64,000 bases of DNA from Stenotrophomonas ginsengisoli. Lineage in GTDB: Bacteria; Pseudomonadota; Gammaproteobacteria; Xanthomonadales; Xanthomonadaceae. The notes under the pieces are model-generated. The model worked only from the letters and a program-made list of their open reading frames with translations, made no database searches and had not been told where the DNA came from. The position numbers were made by a program, and so were the translations under genes. The stretch covers positions 1 to 64,000 of the forward strand of contig NZ_LDJM01000004.1 in the NCBI RefSeq assembly GCF_001431485.1, given 5' to 3'. Of this stretch, positions 1 through 10,900 are shown in pieces; within the stretch, counting starts at the first letter, position 1, and every line of letters begins with the position of its first letter.

Positions 1-314
1 CGCTCCCTGGAAAGTCGTGCCTATGACCGCCTGATCAAGACAGTTGACTCCCACAAGGTGGGCCCCGGCCATCAGGTGGCCCGGGCTGTTGCAGGAGCGG
101 CCCCGGCCGCGATCCCTGTGCATGCAGTGCTGCTGCCAACCTGCCGCGTCGCGCCCGGGTGCGCTCCCACAAGGTGGGTCCCGGCCGTCAGGTGCCCCGG
201 GCTGTTGCAGGGGCGGGCCGGGCCGCTATGGCGTGCGGCAATGCCGGGCAGATGGGTTGCCGGTGGGGTTGGCGACGTATGATGGGGGCCTGTCTTGAGT
301 GTGGATCTTCCGCC
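1..314. other. Leader region before nadE, no gene assigned
   Basis: No gene is assigned here. One forward frame stays open from the window edge to a stop at about 280, so the first ~50 nt could be the 3' end of an upstream gene. Beyond that it runs into a duplicated GC-rich intergenic repeat, which argues against coding. No clear sigma-70 promoter for nadE was recognised. Confidence 0.5.
48..228. repeat. Two imperfect direct repeats of about 65 nt
   Basis: Two copies, about 48-112 and 164-228, begin with CTCCCACAAGGTGGG and continue nearly in register to GGGCTGTTGCAGG and a GC-rich palindrome. The first copy contains GGAGCGGCCCCGGCCGCGA, close to the REP core seen again at 14.3-14.5 kb and 22.36 kb. 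They look like REP-type intergenic elements; function is unknown. Confidence 0.65.
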
Positions 315-1952
315 ATGTCCGATTCCCTGCGCATTGCCCTGGCCCAGTTCGATTTCCCGGTCGGGGACATCGCCGGCAACACCACGCGCATCATCGAGAT
401 GATTGCCACCGCGCGCGAGGAGTTCGATGCCGACCTGGTGCTGTTCCCGGAGCTGGCGCTGTGTGGCTACCCGCCCGAGGACCTGCTGCTGCGGCCGCGC
501 TTTTTGGCCGATTGCGAAGCGGCGATGGCGCAGATTGCCGCCAGTGTCAGCGGCATCACCGCCATCGTCGGCTGGCCGCAGAGCCATGGCAGCGTGGTCT
601 ACAACGCGGCCAGTGTGCTGCGCGATGGCAAGGTCGAGCACACCTACCGCAAGCGCGAGCTGCCCAATTACGCGGTGTTTGACGAGCGCCGTTACTTCAC
701 CGTGGACCCGGATGGCGGCAGCTGCGTGTTCGAGCTCAAGGGCGTGCCGGTGGGCCTGCTGATCTGCGAGGACCTGTGGTACGCCGAACCGCTGGCCGAC
801 ACCATGGCTGCCGGGGCGCGTTTGATCGTGGCCCCCAATGCCAGCCCGTTCGAACGCGGCAAGCATGCCCAGCGCGATGCCCTGCTGGCCGAGCGCTCAC
901 GCGACAGCGGGGTGGGCATCGTCTACCTCAACTGTGTCGGCGGCCAGGACAGCGTGGTGTTTGATGGCGCCTCGCTGGCGGCCGATGGCGATGGCACCGT
1001 GCATCCGGCCGCCGCCGCCTTCACCGAGCAGTGGCTGGTGGTGGACTACGACCCGGCCACGACCCGCTTCACCGCCTGCCACTGGATGGACGATGGCGAT
1101 GAAAGCATGGACGCGCTGGCCTGGCGCGCGGTGACCCGCGGGATCACCGATTACTGCGCCAAGAACGGTTTTTCCAAGGTCTGGCTGGGGTTGTCCGGCG
1201 GTATTGATTCGGCCCTGGTGCTGGCCATGGCGGTGGATGCGCTGGGCGCGGACAACGTCACCGCGGTGCGCCTGCCTTCACGCTACACCGCCGACCTGTC
1301 CAATGACCTGGCCGCACAGCAGTGCCAGGCGATGGGGGTGAAGCTGGAGACGGTGTCCATCGAGCCGGTGTTCGAGGGGTTGATGAGCGCCCTGGGCCCG
1401 ATGTTCCAGGGCACTGCCAGTGATGTCACCGAAGAGAACCTGCAGTCGCGCGCGCGCGGTGTGTTGATGATGGCGCTGTCCAACAAGTTCGGCGGCCTGT
1501 TGCTGACCACCGGCAACAAGAGCGAGTACGCGGTGGGCTACGCCACCATTTATGGCGACATGTGCGGTGGCTACGCGCCGTTGAAGGACCTGTACAAGAC
1601 CGAGGTGTTCGGCCTGGCCAAGTGGCGCAACACGGTGGGTGGGGCGCCGGTGATTCCGCCGGCGGTGATCGCCCGCCCGCCCTCGGCCGAGCTGCGCGAG
1701 AACCAGACCGACCAGGATTCGCTGCCGGCCTATGACGTGTTGGACGGCATCCTCTACCGCCACATCGACAACGAGCAGAGCCGCGAGGAAATCATCGCCG
1801 CCGGTTATGCCGAGGCGATGGTGGACCGGGTGCTGCGCCTGGTGCGCACTTCCGAATGGAAGCGCCAGCAGGCTGCGCCCGGGCCCAAGGTCAGCCGGCG
1901 CGCCTTTGGCCGTGAGCGGCGCTATCCGATCAGCAACGGCTATCGCGGCTGA
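315..1952 (+). CDS. nadE: Glutamine-dependent NAD+ synthetase
   Basis: Catalyses the last step of NAD synthesis, amidating nicotinate adenine dinucleotide with ammonia drawn from glutamine. The 545-aa protein has the usual two-domain build. The N-terminal nitrilase-type glutaminase shows a Glu-Lys-Cys triad (about E46 in FPELAL, K113 in RKREL, C151 in LICEDLW). The C-terminal synthetase carries the ATP-binding SGGIDS at about 294-299. The ATG at 315 is chosen because the protein then starts MSDSLRIALAQFDFPVGD like the family; the frame is open upstream to 159 but only through low-complexity repeat sequence. It converges with bamD across a strong shared terminator. Confidence 0.96.
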   Translation: MSDSLRIALAQFDFPVGDIAGNTTRIIEMIATAREEFDADLVLFPELALCGYPPEDLLLRPRFLADCEAAMAQIAASVSGITAIVGWPQSHGSVVYNAASVLRDGKVEHTYRKRELPNYAVFDERRYFTVDPDGGSCVFELKGVPVGLLICEDLWYAEPLADTMAAGARLIVAPNASPFERGKHAQRDALLAERSRDSGVGIVYLNCVGGQDSVVFDGASLAADGDGTVHPAAAAFTEQWLVVDYDPATTRFTACHWMDDGDESMDALAWRAVTRGITDYCAKNGFSKVWLGLSGGIDSALVLAMAVDALGADNVTAVRLPSRYTADLSNDLAAQQCQAMGVKLETVSIEPVFEGLMSALGPMFQGTASDVTEENLQSRARGVLMMALSNKFGGLLLTTGNKSEYAVGYATIYGDMCGGYAPLKDLYKTEVFGLAKWRNTVGGAPVIPPAVIARPPSAELRENQTDQDSLPAYDVLDGILYRHIDNEQSREEIIAAGYAEAMVDRVLRLVRTSEWKRQQAAPGPKVSRRAFGRERRYPISNGYRG

Positions 1953-2002
1953 GGCGCCGGGTCTGCCGCCGGCTGCGGCCGGTGGCAGGCAGCCAACGCA
2001 AC

Positions 2003-2027
2003 AAAAAGGGCCCTTGCGGGCCCTTTC
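2003..2027. terminator. Bidirectional intrinsic terminator between nadE and bamD
   Basis: A 9-bp perfect stem, AAAGGGCCC / GGGCCCTTT, encloses the tetraloop TTGC (GCAA on the other strand). It has A-rich sequence on the left and T-rich on the right, so it can work in both directions for the convergent nadE and bamD genes. Confidence 0.9.
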
Positions 2028-2046
2028 TGCATCCAACCGGCAAGGA

Positions 2047-2928
2047 TTACTTGCGGTTCATGGTGGCGTTGCGCTCGCCGGTCAGCGGCGACTTTTCACC
2101 GGCAAACGGGTTCAGCTTGCGGATCATCCAGCTGTACTTGGGCCAGTCGCCGGACAGATAGGGATGCTGCGCATCCAGGCTGGCCAGGCGGTTGCGGGCA
2201 CTGGCGGCCAGTTCCTGGTTGCCCAGGCCTTCGTAGGCGGCACCGAGCAGGGCCACGGCGTCGGCCTGGTAGGTGGTGTCCGGGTAGGTTTCCAGCACGA
2301 AGTTGGCGCGGCCGGCAGCCGAGGTCCAGGCGCCGCGGCGCAGGTAGTACAGGCCGCTGTTCAGTTCGCCCATGGCGAAGGTGTCACGCAGCTCGCCCAT
2401 GCGCTTGCGCGCGTCGGCGGCGTAGCGGCTGTTGGGGTAGCGGTCCACCACGATGCCGAAATCGGCAAAGGCCTGGCGCGGCGCGGACAGGTCGCGGCGG
2501 CTGGAGTCCAGCGACCAGACGCGGCGCAGGAACACCGTGTCGCGGTTGGAGTTGGCCAGCCCGCGCAGGTAGTACAGGTAGGCAATGTTGCGGTGGGTCG
2601 GGTAGGTGCGGATGAAGCGGTCGATCGAGGACACCGCATCATCGTGCTTGCCGGCCTTGTACTGGGCGTAGGCGGTTTCGATCAGCGCCTGCTCGGTGTA
2701 CGGGCCGTAGGGGTACTGGGCCAGCAGGCGGCGGTAGCCAGCCTCGGCGCCGGACCAGTTGCCGGCTTCCAGCAGTTTCAGGCTGTCTTGGTACAGGGTC
2801 TGTACCGGCGTGCCTTCCGGGGCGTCATCCTTGGTGCCTCGCGAGCAACCGGTAACGGCCAGGGTGCCAAGCAGGATCAGTCCCGCCAGACGGGCGGATG
2901 AGGACATCGGGCTGGAGCGTCGGATCAT
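2047..2928 (-). CDS. bamD: Outer membrane protein assembly factor BamD (lipoprotein)
   Basis: Essential lipoprotein of the BAM complex, which folds beta-barrel proteins into the outer membrane with BamA. The 293-aa product has a lipoprotein signal with lipobox LAVTGC (C at about 28 from the first Met). It is followed by TPR-type helical repeats, visible as [31 protein letters not shown] and the [15 protein letters not shown] region. A second Met at residue 8 is an alternative start that still leaves a good signal peptide. It is divergent from rluD, sharing a 100-nt intergenic region, as in other gamma-proteobacteria. Older names are ComL and YfiO. Confidence 0.95.
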   Translation of the reverse strand: MIRRSSPMSSSARLAGLILLGTLAVTGCSRGTKDDAPEGTPVQTLYQDSLKLLEAGNWSGAEAGYRRLLAQYPYGPYTEQALIETAYAQYKAGKHDDAVSSIDRFIRTYPTHRNIAYLYYLRGLANSNRDTVFLRRVWSLDSSRRDLSAPRQAFADFGIVVDRYPNSRYAADARKRMGELRDTFAMGELNSGLYYLRRGAWTSAAGRANFVLETYPDTTYQADAVALLGAAYEGLGNQELAASARNRLASLDAQHPYLSGDWPKYSWMIRKLNPFAGEKSPLTGERNATMNRK

Positions 2929-3028
2929 GGTTCAGGCTGGACGCAAGGGAATACGGAAGGTCGATGATAGCCTATGTACCTCCCGGCGGCCGATTTTGCT
3001 GCCAGCGCCTTTCATTGAGCCGTTACCC

Positions 3029-4012
3029 ATGTCCCAGACCCCCGACCAATCCGTGCGTCAGGCCGTTGTGCCCGATGCCTCCACCGGCTTCCGCCTTGAT
3101 GTGGTTGCTGCCGAACTGTTCCCCGGTTTTTCCCGCTCGCGGCTCAGCGAATGGATCAAGTCGGGCAAGTTGCTGCTGGACGGGGCGCAGGTGCGCCCGC
3201 GCGACACGGTGTTCGGCGGCCAGCAGCTGAGCCTGGAAGTGGAGCTGGAAACCCAGACCCTGGCCGAGCCGGAAGACATCGCGCTGGACGTGCTCTACGA
3301 GGATGAGCACCTGCTGGTGATCAACAAGCCGGTCGGCCTGGTGGTGCACCCGGGTGCGGGCAACCACAGCGGCACACTGGTCAATGCCCTGATGTTCCGT
3401 TACCCGGAAGCGGCCCAGCTGGTGCGCGCCGGTATCGTCCACCGTCTGGACAAGGACACCTCCGGGGTGATGGTGATCGCCCGCACCGTCGAGGCGCAGA
3501 CCGCCCTGGTCGAGCAGCTCTCCGCCCGTGATGTGCACCGCCAGTACGTGGCCGTGGTGGCCGGTTCGCTGGTGGCCGGTGGCACCGCTGATTTCCCGAT
3601 CGACCGCCACCCGCGTGACCGCCTGAAGATGGGTGTGCGCGAGGACGGCAAGGAAGCGATCACCCATTACCGCCTGCGCGAGCGTTTCCGTGCCCACACC
3701 GTGCTGGAGTGCCGTCTGGAAACCGGGCGTACCCACCAGATCCGTGTGCACATGGCCCACCTCAAGCAGCCGATCATCGGTGACCAGCTCTACGGTGGTT
3801 CGCTGAAGCTGCCGCGTCAGGCCACCGACGAGCTGGTGGCGGCGCTGCGCGGCTTCAAGCGCCAGGCCCTGCATGCCGAGGTGCTGGAGTTCACCCACCC
3901 GGTCAGCGGCGAGCCGGTGCGTTGCACCGCACCGTTGCCGGCGGACATGCAGGCGCTGATTGCCGCCCTGCGCGTGGATACCAGGAAGGCCGAAGAGCGC
4001 GAGCGCTACTGA
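3029..4012 (+). CDS. rluD: 23S rRNA pseudouridine synthase RluD
   Basis: Isomerises uridines of 23S rRNA helix 69 (1911/1915/1917 in E. coli numbering) to pseudouridine during 50S maturation. The 327-aa protein has an N-terminal S4 RNA-binding domain ([19 protein letters not shown]..) and the RluA-family catalytic domain. The motif HRLDKDTSG holds the catalytic Asp at about 141. The ATG at 3029 gives the normal family length; the frame is open further upstream across bamD but without homology. Only 5 nt separate it from pgeF, so the two are one operon, an arrangement conserved in many proteobacteria. Confidence 0.96.
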   Translation: MSQTPDQSVRQAVVPDASTGFRLDVVAAELFPGFSRSRLSEWIKSGKLLLDGAQVRPRDTVFGGQQLSLEVELETQTLAEPEDIALDVLYEDEHLLVINKPVGLVVHPGAGNHSGTLVNALMFRYPEAAQLVRAGIVHRLDKDTSGVMVIARTVEAQTALVEQLSARDVHRQYVAVVAGSLVAGGTADFPIDRHPRDRLKMGVREDGKEAITHYRLRERFRAHTVLECRLETGRTHQIRVHMAHLKQPIIGDQLYGGSLKLPRQATDELVAALRGFKRQALHAEVLEFTHPVSGEPVRCTAPLPADMQALIAALRVDTRKAEERERY

Positions 4013-4017
4013 GCCCC

Positions 4018-4809
4018 ATGAGCAACCCTGCCCAGGACTTGATGCCCTGGCTGCCGGCCGACTGGCCGGCACTGCCGGGTGTGCATGCGCTGACCACCCT
4101 GCGCCATGGCGCGGGGGTGTCGCAGGCGCCGTTTGACCATTTCAACCTGGGCAACCGCAGCAGCGCCGAGGGCGATGACCCGGCGGCCGTGGAGATCAAC
4201 CGGGGCGAGCTGGTGCGTCTGGCCGGCTTGCCCTCCTGGCCACACTGGCTGCGCCAGGTACACGGCACCGGCGTGTTCCGGGCCACCACTGCCGGGCAAC
4301 CGCTGGCAGCGGCCGAGGAGCCGGTGGCCGATGCGGCGGTGACCGACGTGCCCGGCGTGGTGCTGGCCATCCTCACCGCCGATTGCCTGCCGGTGGTGCT
4401 GGCGGCAGATGACGGCAGCGAGATCGCGGCGGCCCATGCCGGCTGGCGCGGGCTGGCCGACGGCATGCTCGAAGCCACGGTGGCCGCCATGCGCACCCCG
4501 CCTGCACAGCTGCGTGCCTGGCTGGGGCCGGCGGCGGGGCCGCAGGCCTACGAGATCGGTGAGGACGTCTACCAGGCCTTCGTTGCCGCTGATGCGGCAG
4601 CCGCCTCGGCATTCGTGGCGACCCGTCCCGGGCACTGGCGGGTGGACCTGTACGCATTGGCGCGCCAGCGCCTGCAGCGTGCGGGGCTGATCCCCGCAGC
4701 GATCCATGGCGGCCAGCATTGCACCATCAGCGAGCCGCAGCATTTCTTCTCGCACCGCCGTGACCGCCGCAGCGGGCGTATCGCGACCCTGGTCTGGATG
4801 GCCGACTGA
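4018..4809 (+). CDS. pgeF: Peptidoglycan editing factor PgeF (YfiH / DUF152, laccase-like)
   Basis: Member of the YfiH/PgeF family, long annotated as polyphenol oxidase. Family members act on purine nucleosides and, in E. coli, prevent misincorporation of residues such as L-Ser into the peptidoglycan stem peptide. The 263-aa sequence shows the metal-site signatures RQVHGTGV, LTADCLPV, AHAGWRG and HFFSHRRD. It lies 5 nt after rluD and is followed after a single base by the first diguanylate cyclase gene, so all three may be cotranscribed. Confidence 0.93.
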   Translation: MSNPAQDLMPWLPADWPALPGVHALTTLRHGAGVSQAPFDHFNLGNRSSAEGDDPAAVEINRGELVRLAGLPSWPHWLRQVHGTGVFRATTAGQPLAAAEEPVADAAVTDVPGVVLAILTADCLPVVLAADDGSEIAAAHAGWRGLADGMLEATVAAMRTPPAQLRAWLGPAAGPQAYEIGEDVYQAFVAADAAAASAFVATRPGHWRVDLYALARQRLQRAGLIPAAIHGGQHCTISEPQHFFSHRRDRRSGRIATLVWMAD

Positions 4810-4810
4810 A

Positions 4811-7800
4811 ATGCCGGCTGGCGTTGAGGGGCCATCACATCTGCCGGTGACGGGCAACCGTGGCCGGCTTTGGCCTGCCTGCCTGCTGTGGCTGCTGCTG
4901 TGCTGGCTGGGTCTGCCACTGGCCGCGACCGCCAGCCCGGCGCTGCAGCCTTACCAGGCGGTCAGTGCGGTTTCGGTGCTGACCGATGGCGGCCAGTACG
5001 CGATGCGCTCCACCACCGCCCTGGCCCTGGACCGGCGCGAGCGCCTGTGGGTGGGTGGCTTCCGCCATCTGCTGCGGGTGGACGGGGCACAGGTACACAG
5101 CTTCGGCCCGGGCCAGAATCCCCTGTTGCCTGAAGGCCACATCCGCGCCCTGCTGGCCTTGGACAACGGCGACATGCTCATCGGGGGCAACCGTGAAGGC
5201 GTGCTGCTGTGGGAGCTGGACAGCGGCCGGCTGCTGCCGCTGGAGGTGACCGACGGCCCGGCGCTTACCCGCATCAATGACCTCACTGCCGCACGCGATG
5301 GCGGGGTCTGGGTATCGGCCGAGCAGGGCCTGTTCCATTGGGCCGGTGGCCAGGCACGCACACTGCAGGCGGTGCCGGCGCTGCAGCAACTGCCAACGCT
5401 GTCGGCGCGGGTGATGTCGGCATTGCAGGCCGATGACGGCAGCCTCTGGGTGGCCGCGCACAACGGCCTGTACCGGCGTGCTGCCGATGCGCAGGCGTTT
5501 GTGCCGGTGCGCAGCGGGCAGGCCGCGCTGGACCGGCGTCTGGCGGGTGAAACGGTCTGGACGCTGCGCCAGGATGGGCGCGGCCGGGTCTGGGCCGGGC
5601 TGGTACGTTCCGGCGTGGTGGTGTTCGATGCCGGGCGGGCCTTTGCCCCGGCCGGACTGGATGGCATCAACGGGCTGCATCAAGGACGTACCATCCGCAG
5701 CCTGCTCTGGGCCGATGGCCAGATGTGGCTGGGTACCGATGGCAGCGGCCTGCTGGCCTGCCGCGGCAGCTGCCAGCAGGCGCGCACGGTGCCGGTCAGC
5801 CTCAGCGCCTTCGAGGGCCAGCGCAATTTCCATGTGCGCGGCCTTGCCCAGGCCGCCGATGGCCGGATCTGGGCCGCCAGTGACCGCGGCATCTTCCATT
5901 TCGATCCGGACCCGCAGGGCATCCATGTGCTGGATGTCACCCCGCCGGGGATGGATCCGCACCAACGCTTGAATGCGACCCGGGCCCTGTGGCTTGACCA
6001 TGCGCGCCAGCAGTTGTGGCTGGGCCGCGAGGCCGGTGAGCTGCTGCGCTGGAACCTGGCCAGCGGCAAGCGCGACCTGCTCTACCTGCCGGCACCGCAC
6101 AGTGCCAGTGCGGTCAATGCGCTGGGCACCGATGCCCAGGGCAAGCTGTGGGTGGCCGGCAGCGGGGTGGTGTGGGTGGACCCGCACAGCCTTAAGGTAC
6201 GCCCGGCCGGGCAGATCGGCGGCCAGGCCCGCAGCCAGGTCAACCACATGGTGGTGGGGCCGCAACGGGTCTGGCTGGGCTATCACGATGGCCTGGTCGA
6301 AGTGGACCTGGACGGACGCATCCGCCGGCAGATGCTCTCCACCCGGGGCACCGGCCTGGGCACCACCCACATCGTGGCCCTGGCATTGCAGGGCGGCTGG
6401 CTCTGGGCCGGCACTCCGCAGGGCCTGTACCGGATCGACCTGGCGCGCTGGCAGGCCGAACCGGTGACGCTGCTGCCTGCAGCCGACCCGGCGCAGGCCG
6501 AACGTACCGGTCTGATCAACGCCCTGACCGTGGATGGCCCGACCCTGTGGGTGGCCACCGCCGGCGGGGTGTTCCAGGTGGATGGCGACAGCTTGCGGGC
6601 GCGTGCGGTGGAGCCTGTGCTGGGGCTGGAAGTGATGGCCCTGCAGCTGGCCGGCGATGGCCGGCTGTGGTTCAGTGCGCGGCCAACCACCATCGGCACG
6701 GTCGGCCGCGATGGCCAGGTGCGCCTGTATGGCGCCCATGACGGGGTGCATGAGAACCGCGGTTTCCACCGCGGCGTGGCCCAGACTCTGGAGGATGGCA
6801 GCGTGCTGTTCGGTACCGGCACCGGGGTGCTGGCGGTGGACCCGGCGCGGCTGCCGGCCCGGCCCGCGGCGATTCCGCCTTTGCAACCGGTGATCACCGG
6901 GCTGCAGATCGATGGCCAGCGCTGGGCCGAAGGCGCGTTGCCGGCCCCCGGTCAGGCCCTGCAGCTCAGGCCGGAACAACAGCGTTTGATGATCGAGTTC
7001 TCCGCCCTGCAGATGCTGTCGATGGAGCGGCGCCGCTACGCCTTCATGCTGGAAGGGCAGGACCCGGACTGGGTGGAACTGGCGCCGGGGGCGGCACCGA
7101 TGGCCCTGTACGGCAAGTTGCCTCCGGGCGATTACCGGCTGGCGTTGCGGGTGGAAAGTGACGAACAGCCCGGCGTGCAGTGGATCAGCCATTACCCGCT
7201 GCAGGTGCTGCCACAGTGGTACCAGCGTGGTTGGGTATGGGCGCTGGCCCTGGCCGGCGCGGTGTTGCTGCTGTCGCTGCTGGTCTGGCTGCGCGACCGC
7301 ATCGTGCGCCGGCGTCAGCGTCAACTGGAGCAGCTGGTCTACCTGCGCACCTGCGAGCTGCAGCAGGCCAACCGCCAGCTGTCCGCGCTGGCCGGCGAGG
7401 ATGCGCTGACCGGCCTGTACAACCGGCGCCGCCTGCTGCAGCGGATGAACGAATTGATCAGCCAGGCCCAGCGCCAGCCGCATCCGGCCAGCCTGGTGCT
7501 GCTGGACCTGGACCACTTCAAGCACATCAATGACAGCCATGGCCATCTGGCCGGCGATGCCGTGCTGCGCCAGGTGGCCGGCCTGCTGCAGACCTCGTTG
7601 CGGGCCCATGACATGGCCGCGCGTTATGGCGGCGAAGAGTTGCTGTTGCTGCTGCCCGATACCGATCAGGACACTGCGCTGGAAGTGGCCGAACGGCTGC
7701 GTCTGGCCATTGCCGACATGACGGTGGTCAGCGAGTCGGTGCAGCTGAGAGTGACGGCCAGCTTTGGCGTGGCCCAGCTGCAGACACAGCACAGTGCCGA

Positions 7801-7888
7801 GCAATGGATCGAGCGCGCCGACATGGCCCTGTACCGGGCCAAGCGCGAAGGCCGCAACCGTGTCTGCGTGGAACGGCTGCCGGATTGA
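4811..7888 (+). CDS. Membrane diguanylate cyclase with periplasmic two-component-regulator propeller sensor (copy 1)
   Basis: Predicted c-di-GMP synthase of 1025 aa. An N-terminal signal or anchor (~18-36) leads to a long periplasmic region with repeated short motifs such as GGVWVSAEQGL and GKLWVAG, typical of Reg_prop beta-propellers. A Y_Y_Y domain follows at about 727-793, then a transmembrane helix near 806-826 and a basic coiled linker. The GGDEF domain has motif GGEEL at about 940-944. RAHD at 931-934, five residues before it, matches the RxxD inhibitory I-site, so product feedback is likely. The ATG at 4811 follows the pgeF stop by one base. The next gene is a paralogue of the same architecture. 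The ligand is unknown. Confidence 0.88.
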   Translation: MPAGVEGPSHLPVTGNRGRLWPACLLWLLLCWLGLPLAATASPALQPYQAVSAVSVLTDGGQYAMRSTTALALDRRERLWVGGFRHLLRVDGAQVHSFGPGQNPLLPEGHIRALLALDNGDMLIGGNREGVLLWELDSGRLLPLEVTDGPALTRINDLTAARDGGVWVSAEQGLFHWAGGQARTLQAVPALQQLPTLSARVMSALQADDGSLWVAAHNGLYRRAADAQAFVPVRSGQAALDRRLAGETVWTLRQDGRGRVWAGLVRSGVVVFDAGRAFAPAGLDGINGLHQGRTIRSLLWADGQMWLGTDGSGLLACRGSCQQARTVPVSLSAFEGQRNFHVRGLAQAADGRIWAASDRGIFHFDPDPQGIHVLDVTPPGMDPHQRLNATRALWLDHARQQLWLGREAGELLRWNLASGKRDLLYLPAPHSASAVNALGTDAQGKLWVAGSGVVWVDPHSLKVRPAGQIGGQARSQVNHMVVGPQRVWLGYHDGLVEVDLDGRIRRQMLSTRGTGLGTTHIVALALQGGWLWAGTPQGLYRIDLARWQAEPVTLLPAADPAQAERTGLINALTVDGPTLWVATAGGVFQVDGDSLRARAVEPVLGLEVMALQLAGDGRLWFSARPTTIGTVGRDGQVRLYGAHDGVHENRGFHRGVAQTLEDGSVLFGTGTGVLAVDPARLPARPAAIPPLQPVITGLQIDGQRWAEGALPAPGQALQLRPEQQRLMIEFSALQMLSMERRRYAFMLEGQDPDWVELAPGAAPMALYGKLPPGDYRLALRVESDEQPGVQWISHYPLQVLPQWYQRGWVWALALAGAVLLLSLLVWLRDRIVRRRQRQLEQLVYLRTCELQQANRQLSALAGEDALTGLYNRRRLLQRMNELISQAQRQPHPASLVLLDLDHFKHINDSHGHLAGDAVLRQVAGLLQTSLRAHDMAARYGGEELLLLLPDTDQDTALEVAERLRLAIADMTVVSESVQLRVTASFGVAQLQTQHSAEQWIERADMALYRAKREGRNRVCVERLPD

Positions 7889-7970
7889 TCCTTGTCATGG
7901 CCCCACATCGCGGGCAAGCTGGAAAATGAGGCATCTGGATCGGTGATGTTGGACAGGGGGCAATGACTGC

Positions 7971-10900
7971 GTGCGCAGGATGATGCACGGCCGTGTGGCC
8001 GCCGGCAGTTGCCGCGCAGTGAGCGTGGTGCTGGCCGCGTTGATGCTGCTGTGGTGCGCGCCGCTGGCCCTGGCCGGCAGCGCACCGGGATGGCAGGCTT
8101 TTGCCGCCCTGCGCGGGCATACCGTGCTTACCGGGGACAATGGCCCGGCCGTGCGCAATGCCTACAGCGTTGCCCAGGACAGCCGTGGCCGGATCTGGAT
8201 CGGCACCAATGACGGGGCCATCCGTCTGGACGGGGATCTGGTCCAGCGTTATGAGCCGGCCCAGGTGCCGGCAATGGCCACCGGTTTCACCCGTGTGTTC
8301 CACCCGCTGGACAATGGCGATGTATTGATCGGTGGTGACCGTGAAGGGGTGCTGCGCTGGCAGCTGGCCGATGACCGCTTTGTGCCGGTGACCCTGGGGG
8401 ACGGCCGGCGTTTGAACCGGATCAATGCGATCGAGCCGGCACGTGATGGCGGCGCCTGGGTGGCCGCCGAACAGGGGTTGTTCTACTGGGATGCCGGCAG
8501 CAACCTGTTGCAGCCAGTGGATCTGGACCTGCCGCGGCCGGTGGACGGCGAGCGCATTTTTGATGTCGAGCAGACGGCTGATGGCACCCTGTGGGTAGCT
8601 GCTGCGCCCGGGCTGTACCAGCGTGGGCCGGGGCAGCGGCAGTTCCAGCCGGTACAGGTGGATCATCCCGGCCTGCAGCAGCGGCTGGACAGCGAGCTGA
8701 TCTGGCAACTGGCCGGTGATGCACAGGGCGGTCTGTGGGTGGGCTTCATCCAGCACGGGGTGGTGCGAATCCAGGGCCGGTACGCCCAGGCCGCGCAGGG
8801 CCTGGATGGGCGCGAAGGCCTGCATGCCGGCAACACTATCCGCGCCTTTGTGCCGATCGCCGGGCAGATGTGGGTGGCAGTGGATGGCCGTGGCCTGATG
8901 GCCATCGAACAGATGCGCACGCGGCCACTGGCGGTGAACCTGAGCCAATTTCTGGGCGGGCGCAATTTCCATCCCAGCCAGATGATCCGCGCCCGCGATG
9001 GCCGCATCTGGGTGGCCAGTGACCGTGGCGTGTTCCATCTGGACCCAGAGCCTGCCGGGATCGTCGAACTCGATGCCAGCCTGCCTGGCGAGCATGCCCA
9101 CCAGCAGCCGGACATGGCCCGCACGCTGCATATCGACCGCCGGGGCCGGCTGTGGATCGGCAACTTTGATGGTGTTGTGCAGGTACTCGATCCGCACAGT
9201 GGGCAACGCCATGTGATCCGCTTGCCGTCACCACTGGACGGCACCGATGTGGTGGCCATCGCCGAAGACAGTACCGGGCAGATCTGGGTAGCCAGCAACG
9301 GGGTGGCGGTGATCGACCCGGACAGCCTGCGCGTACGCGGTGGCAGCGCCTTGGCCCAGGTGCCGGTGCAGCGCTACCTGGCCCTGGCCGCGCAGGGGCA
9401 ACGGGTCTGGGTCGGTGGGCGGGAGGGCATCATCGAACTGGACCTGCAGGGCAGGGTGCTGCGGCGCATGCTTGATCATCACCACGGCCTGCGCAGCAAC
9501 CGGGTGCTCAACCTGGCCGTGCACGCTGACGCCCTGTGGGTGGGTACCGGCGAGGGTCTGCACCGGCTGGATCTGGACACCTGGCAGGCCCGCCATGTGC
9601 CGGTGGGCAGTGCGCGTGGCGACCTGCCGGCCAACCGCTACATCGTCGCCCTTCTGGCCGGGCGCGAGCAGATCCATGCCGGCACCCTGGAAGGTGTCTC
9701 CAGTGGCCTGCCGGCAGACGCCCGGCTGCAACTGCTGCTGCCGGCCATGCCGGGCCCGGGCCGTGGCATTGCCAACCTGGGCGAGGATCCCGCAGGTGGC
9801 TTGTGGGCCGGCATCCGCGATGGCGACCTGTACCACCGTGACCTGCAGGGACACTGGCGCCAGTTCGGTGCCCGTCATGGCCTGCATCCACGCACCCGAC
9901 TGCGGGCTGACAAGATGGTGCGCAGTGCCGATGGCAGCCTGTTCATGGCCGCCGGCAGCGGGGTGATCATGCTCCAGCCCGGCTTGTTGCAGTTGCCGGA
10001 ACCGGCCTTGCCCGACCTGCAGCCACATGTTGTCTCCATGCATCTTGATGGCCACCCGCTGCCGCCCTCGCAACTGCCCGGTGACGGCCAGCGCCTGCAG
10101 CTGGCGCGCGATGTGGAGCGTGTGGCCCTGAGTTTTTCGGCGATGGATTACCTGGCCCCGCAACGACGCCAGTACAGCTACCGCCTGGAAGGCCTGGACA
10201 GCCGCTGGATCAGCGCCAGTGGCCACAACCAGGTGCCCCTGGTGCTGTACAGCCGCCTGCCGGTGGGGCAATACACCCTGCTGCTGCGTACCACCTCCGA
10301 TGAGTACCCGGGCAAGGAATGGATCACCCGCCTGCAGCTGGAGGTGCCGCCGGCCTGGTACCAGCAGTGGTGGGTGCAGTTGCTGGCGCTGTTGCTGTTC
10401 CTGCTGGCGGTGGCCGGCGCGGTGCAGTGGCGGTTGCGGACCGCGCGCCGGCGTGAGCGTCGCCTGCAGCAGCGGGTGCTGGACAGCACCGCCGAGCTGC
10501 GCCAGGCCAATGCACGCCTGGCACAGTTGGTTGGTGAGGATGCCCTGACCGGGCTGGACAACCGACGCCGTGGTTTCGAGCGCCTGGCCGAGCTGCACAC
10601 CTGGCGCCAGCGCATGCGCGGCAGTGACTGTGTGGTGCTGATGGACCTGGACCACTTCAAGCGCATCAATGACCGTTACGGCCACCTCGGCGGCGATGCG
10701 GTGCTGCGTGAGGTCGGCCAGTTGCTGCGCAGCCAGTTGCGCGCCATTGATATCGCCGCCCGTTACGGTGGCGAGGAACTGCTGCTGGTGCTGGTGGATG
10801 CCGATCTGGCCCAGGGCCGCCACACGATCGCGCGCCTGGCCGATGCCCTGCGGCAGATGCCGGTGCTGTATGACGGCCAGTCGATCCATGTGGACGCCAG

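Noticed and set aside
44-298. Short open frames over the first 300 nt
   Set aside because: They run through the duplicated GC-rich repeat and have Pro/Arg/Gly/Cys-skewed composition without similarity to known proteins.
4835-7804. A minus-strand open frame of almost 1000 codons opposite the first diguanylate cyclase
   Set aside because: The composition is typical of antisense reading in high-GC DNA, with no start context, and the plus strand has complete recognisable domains.
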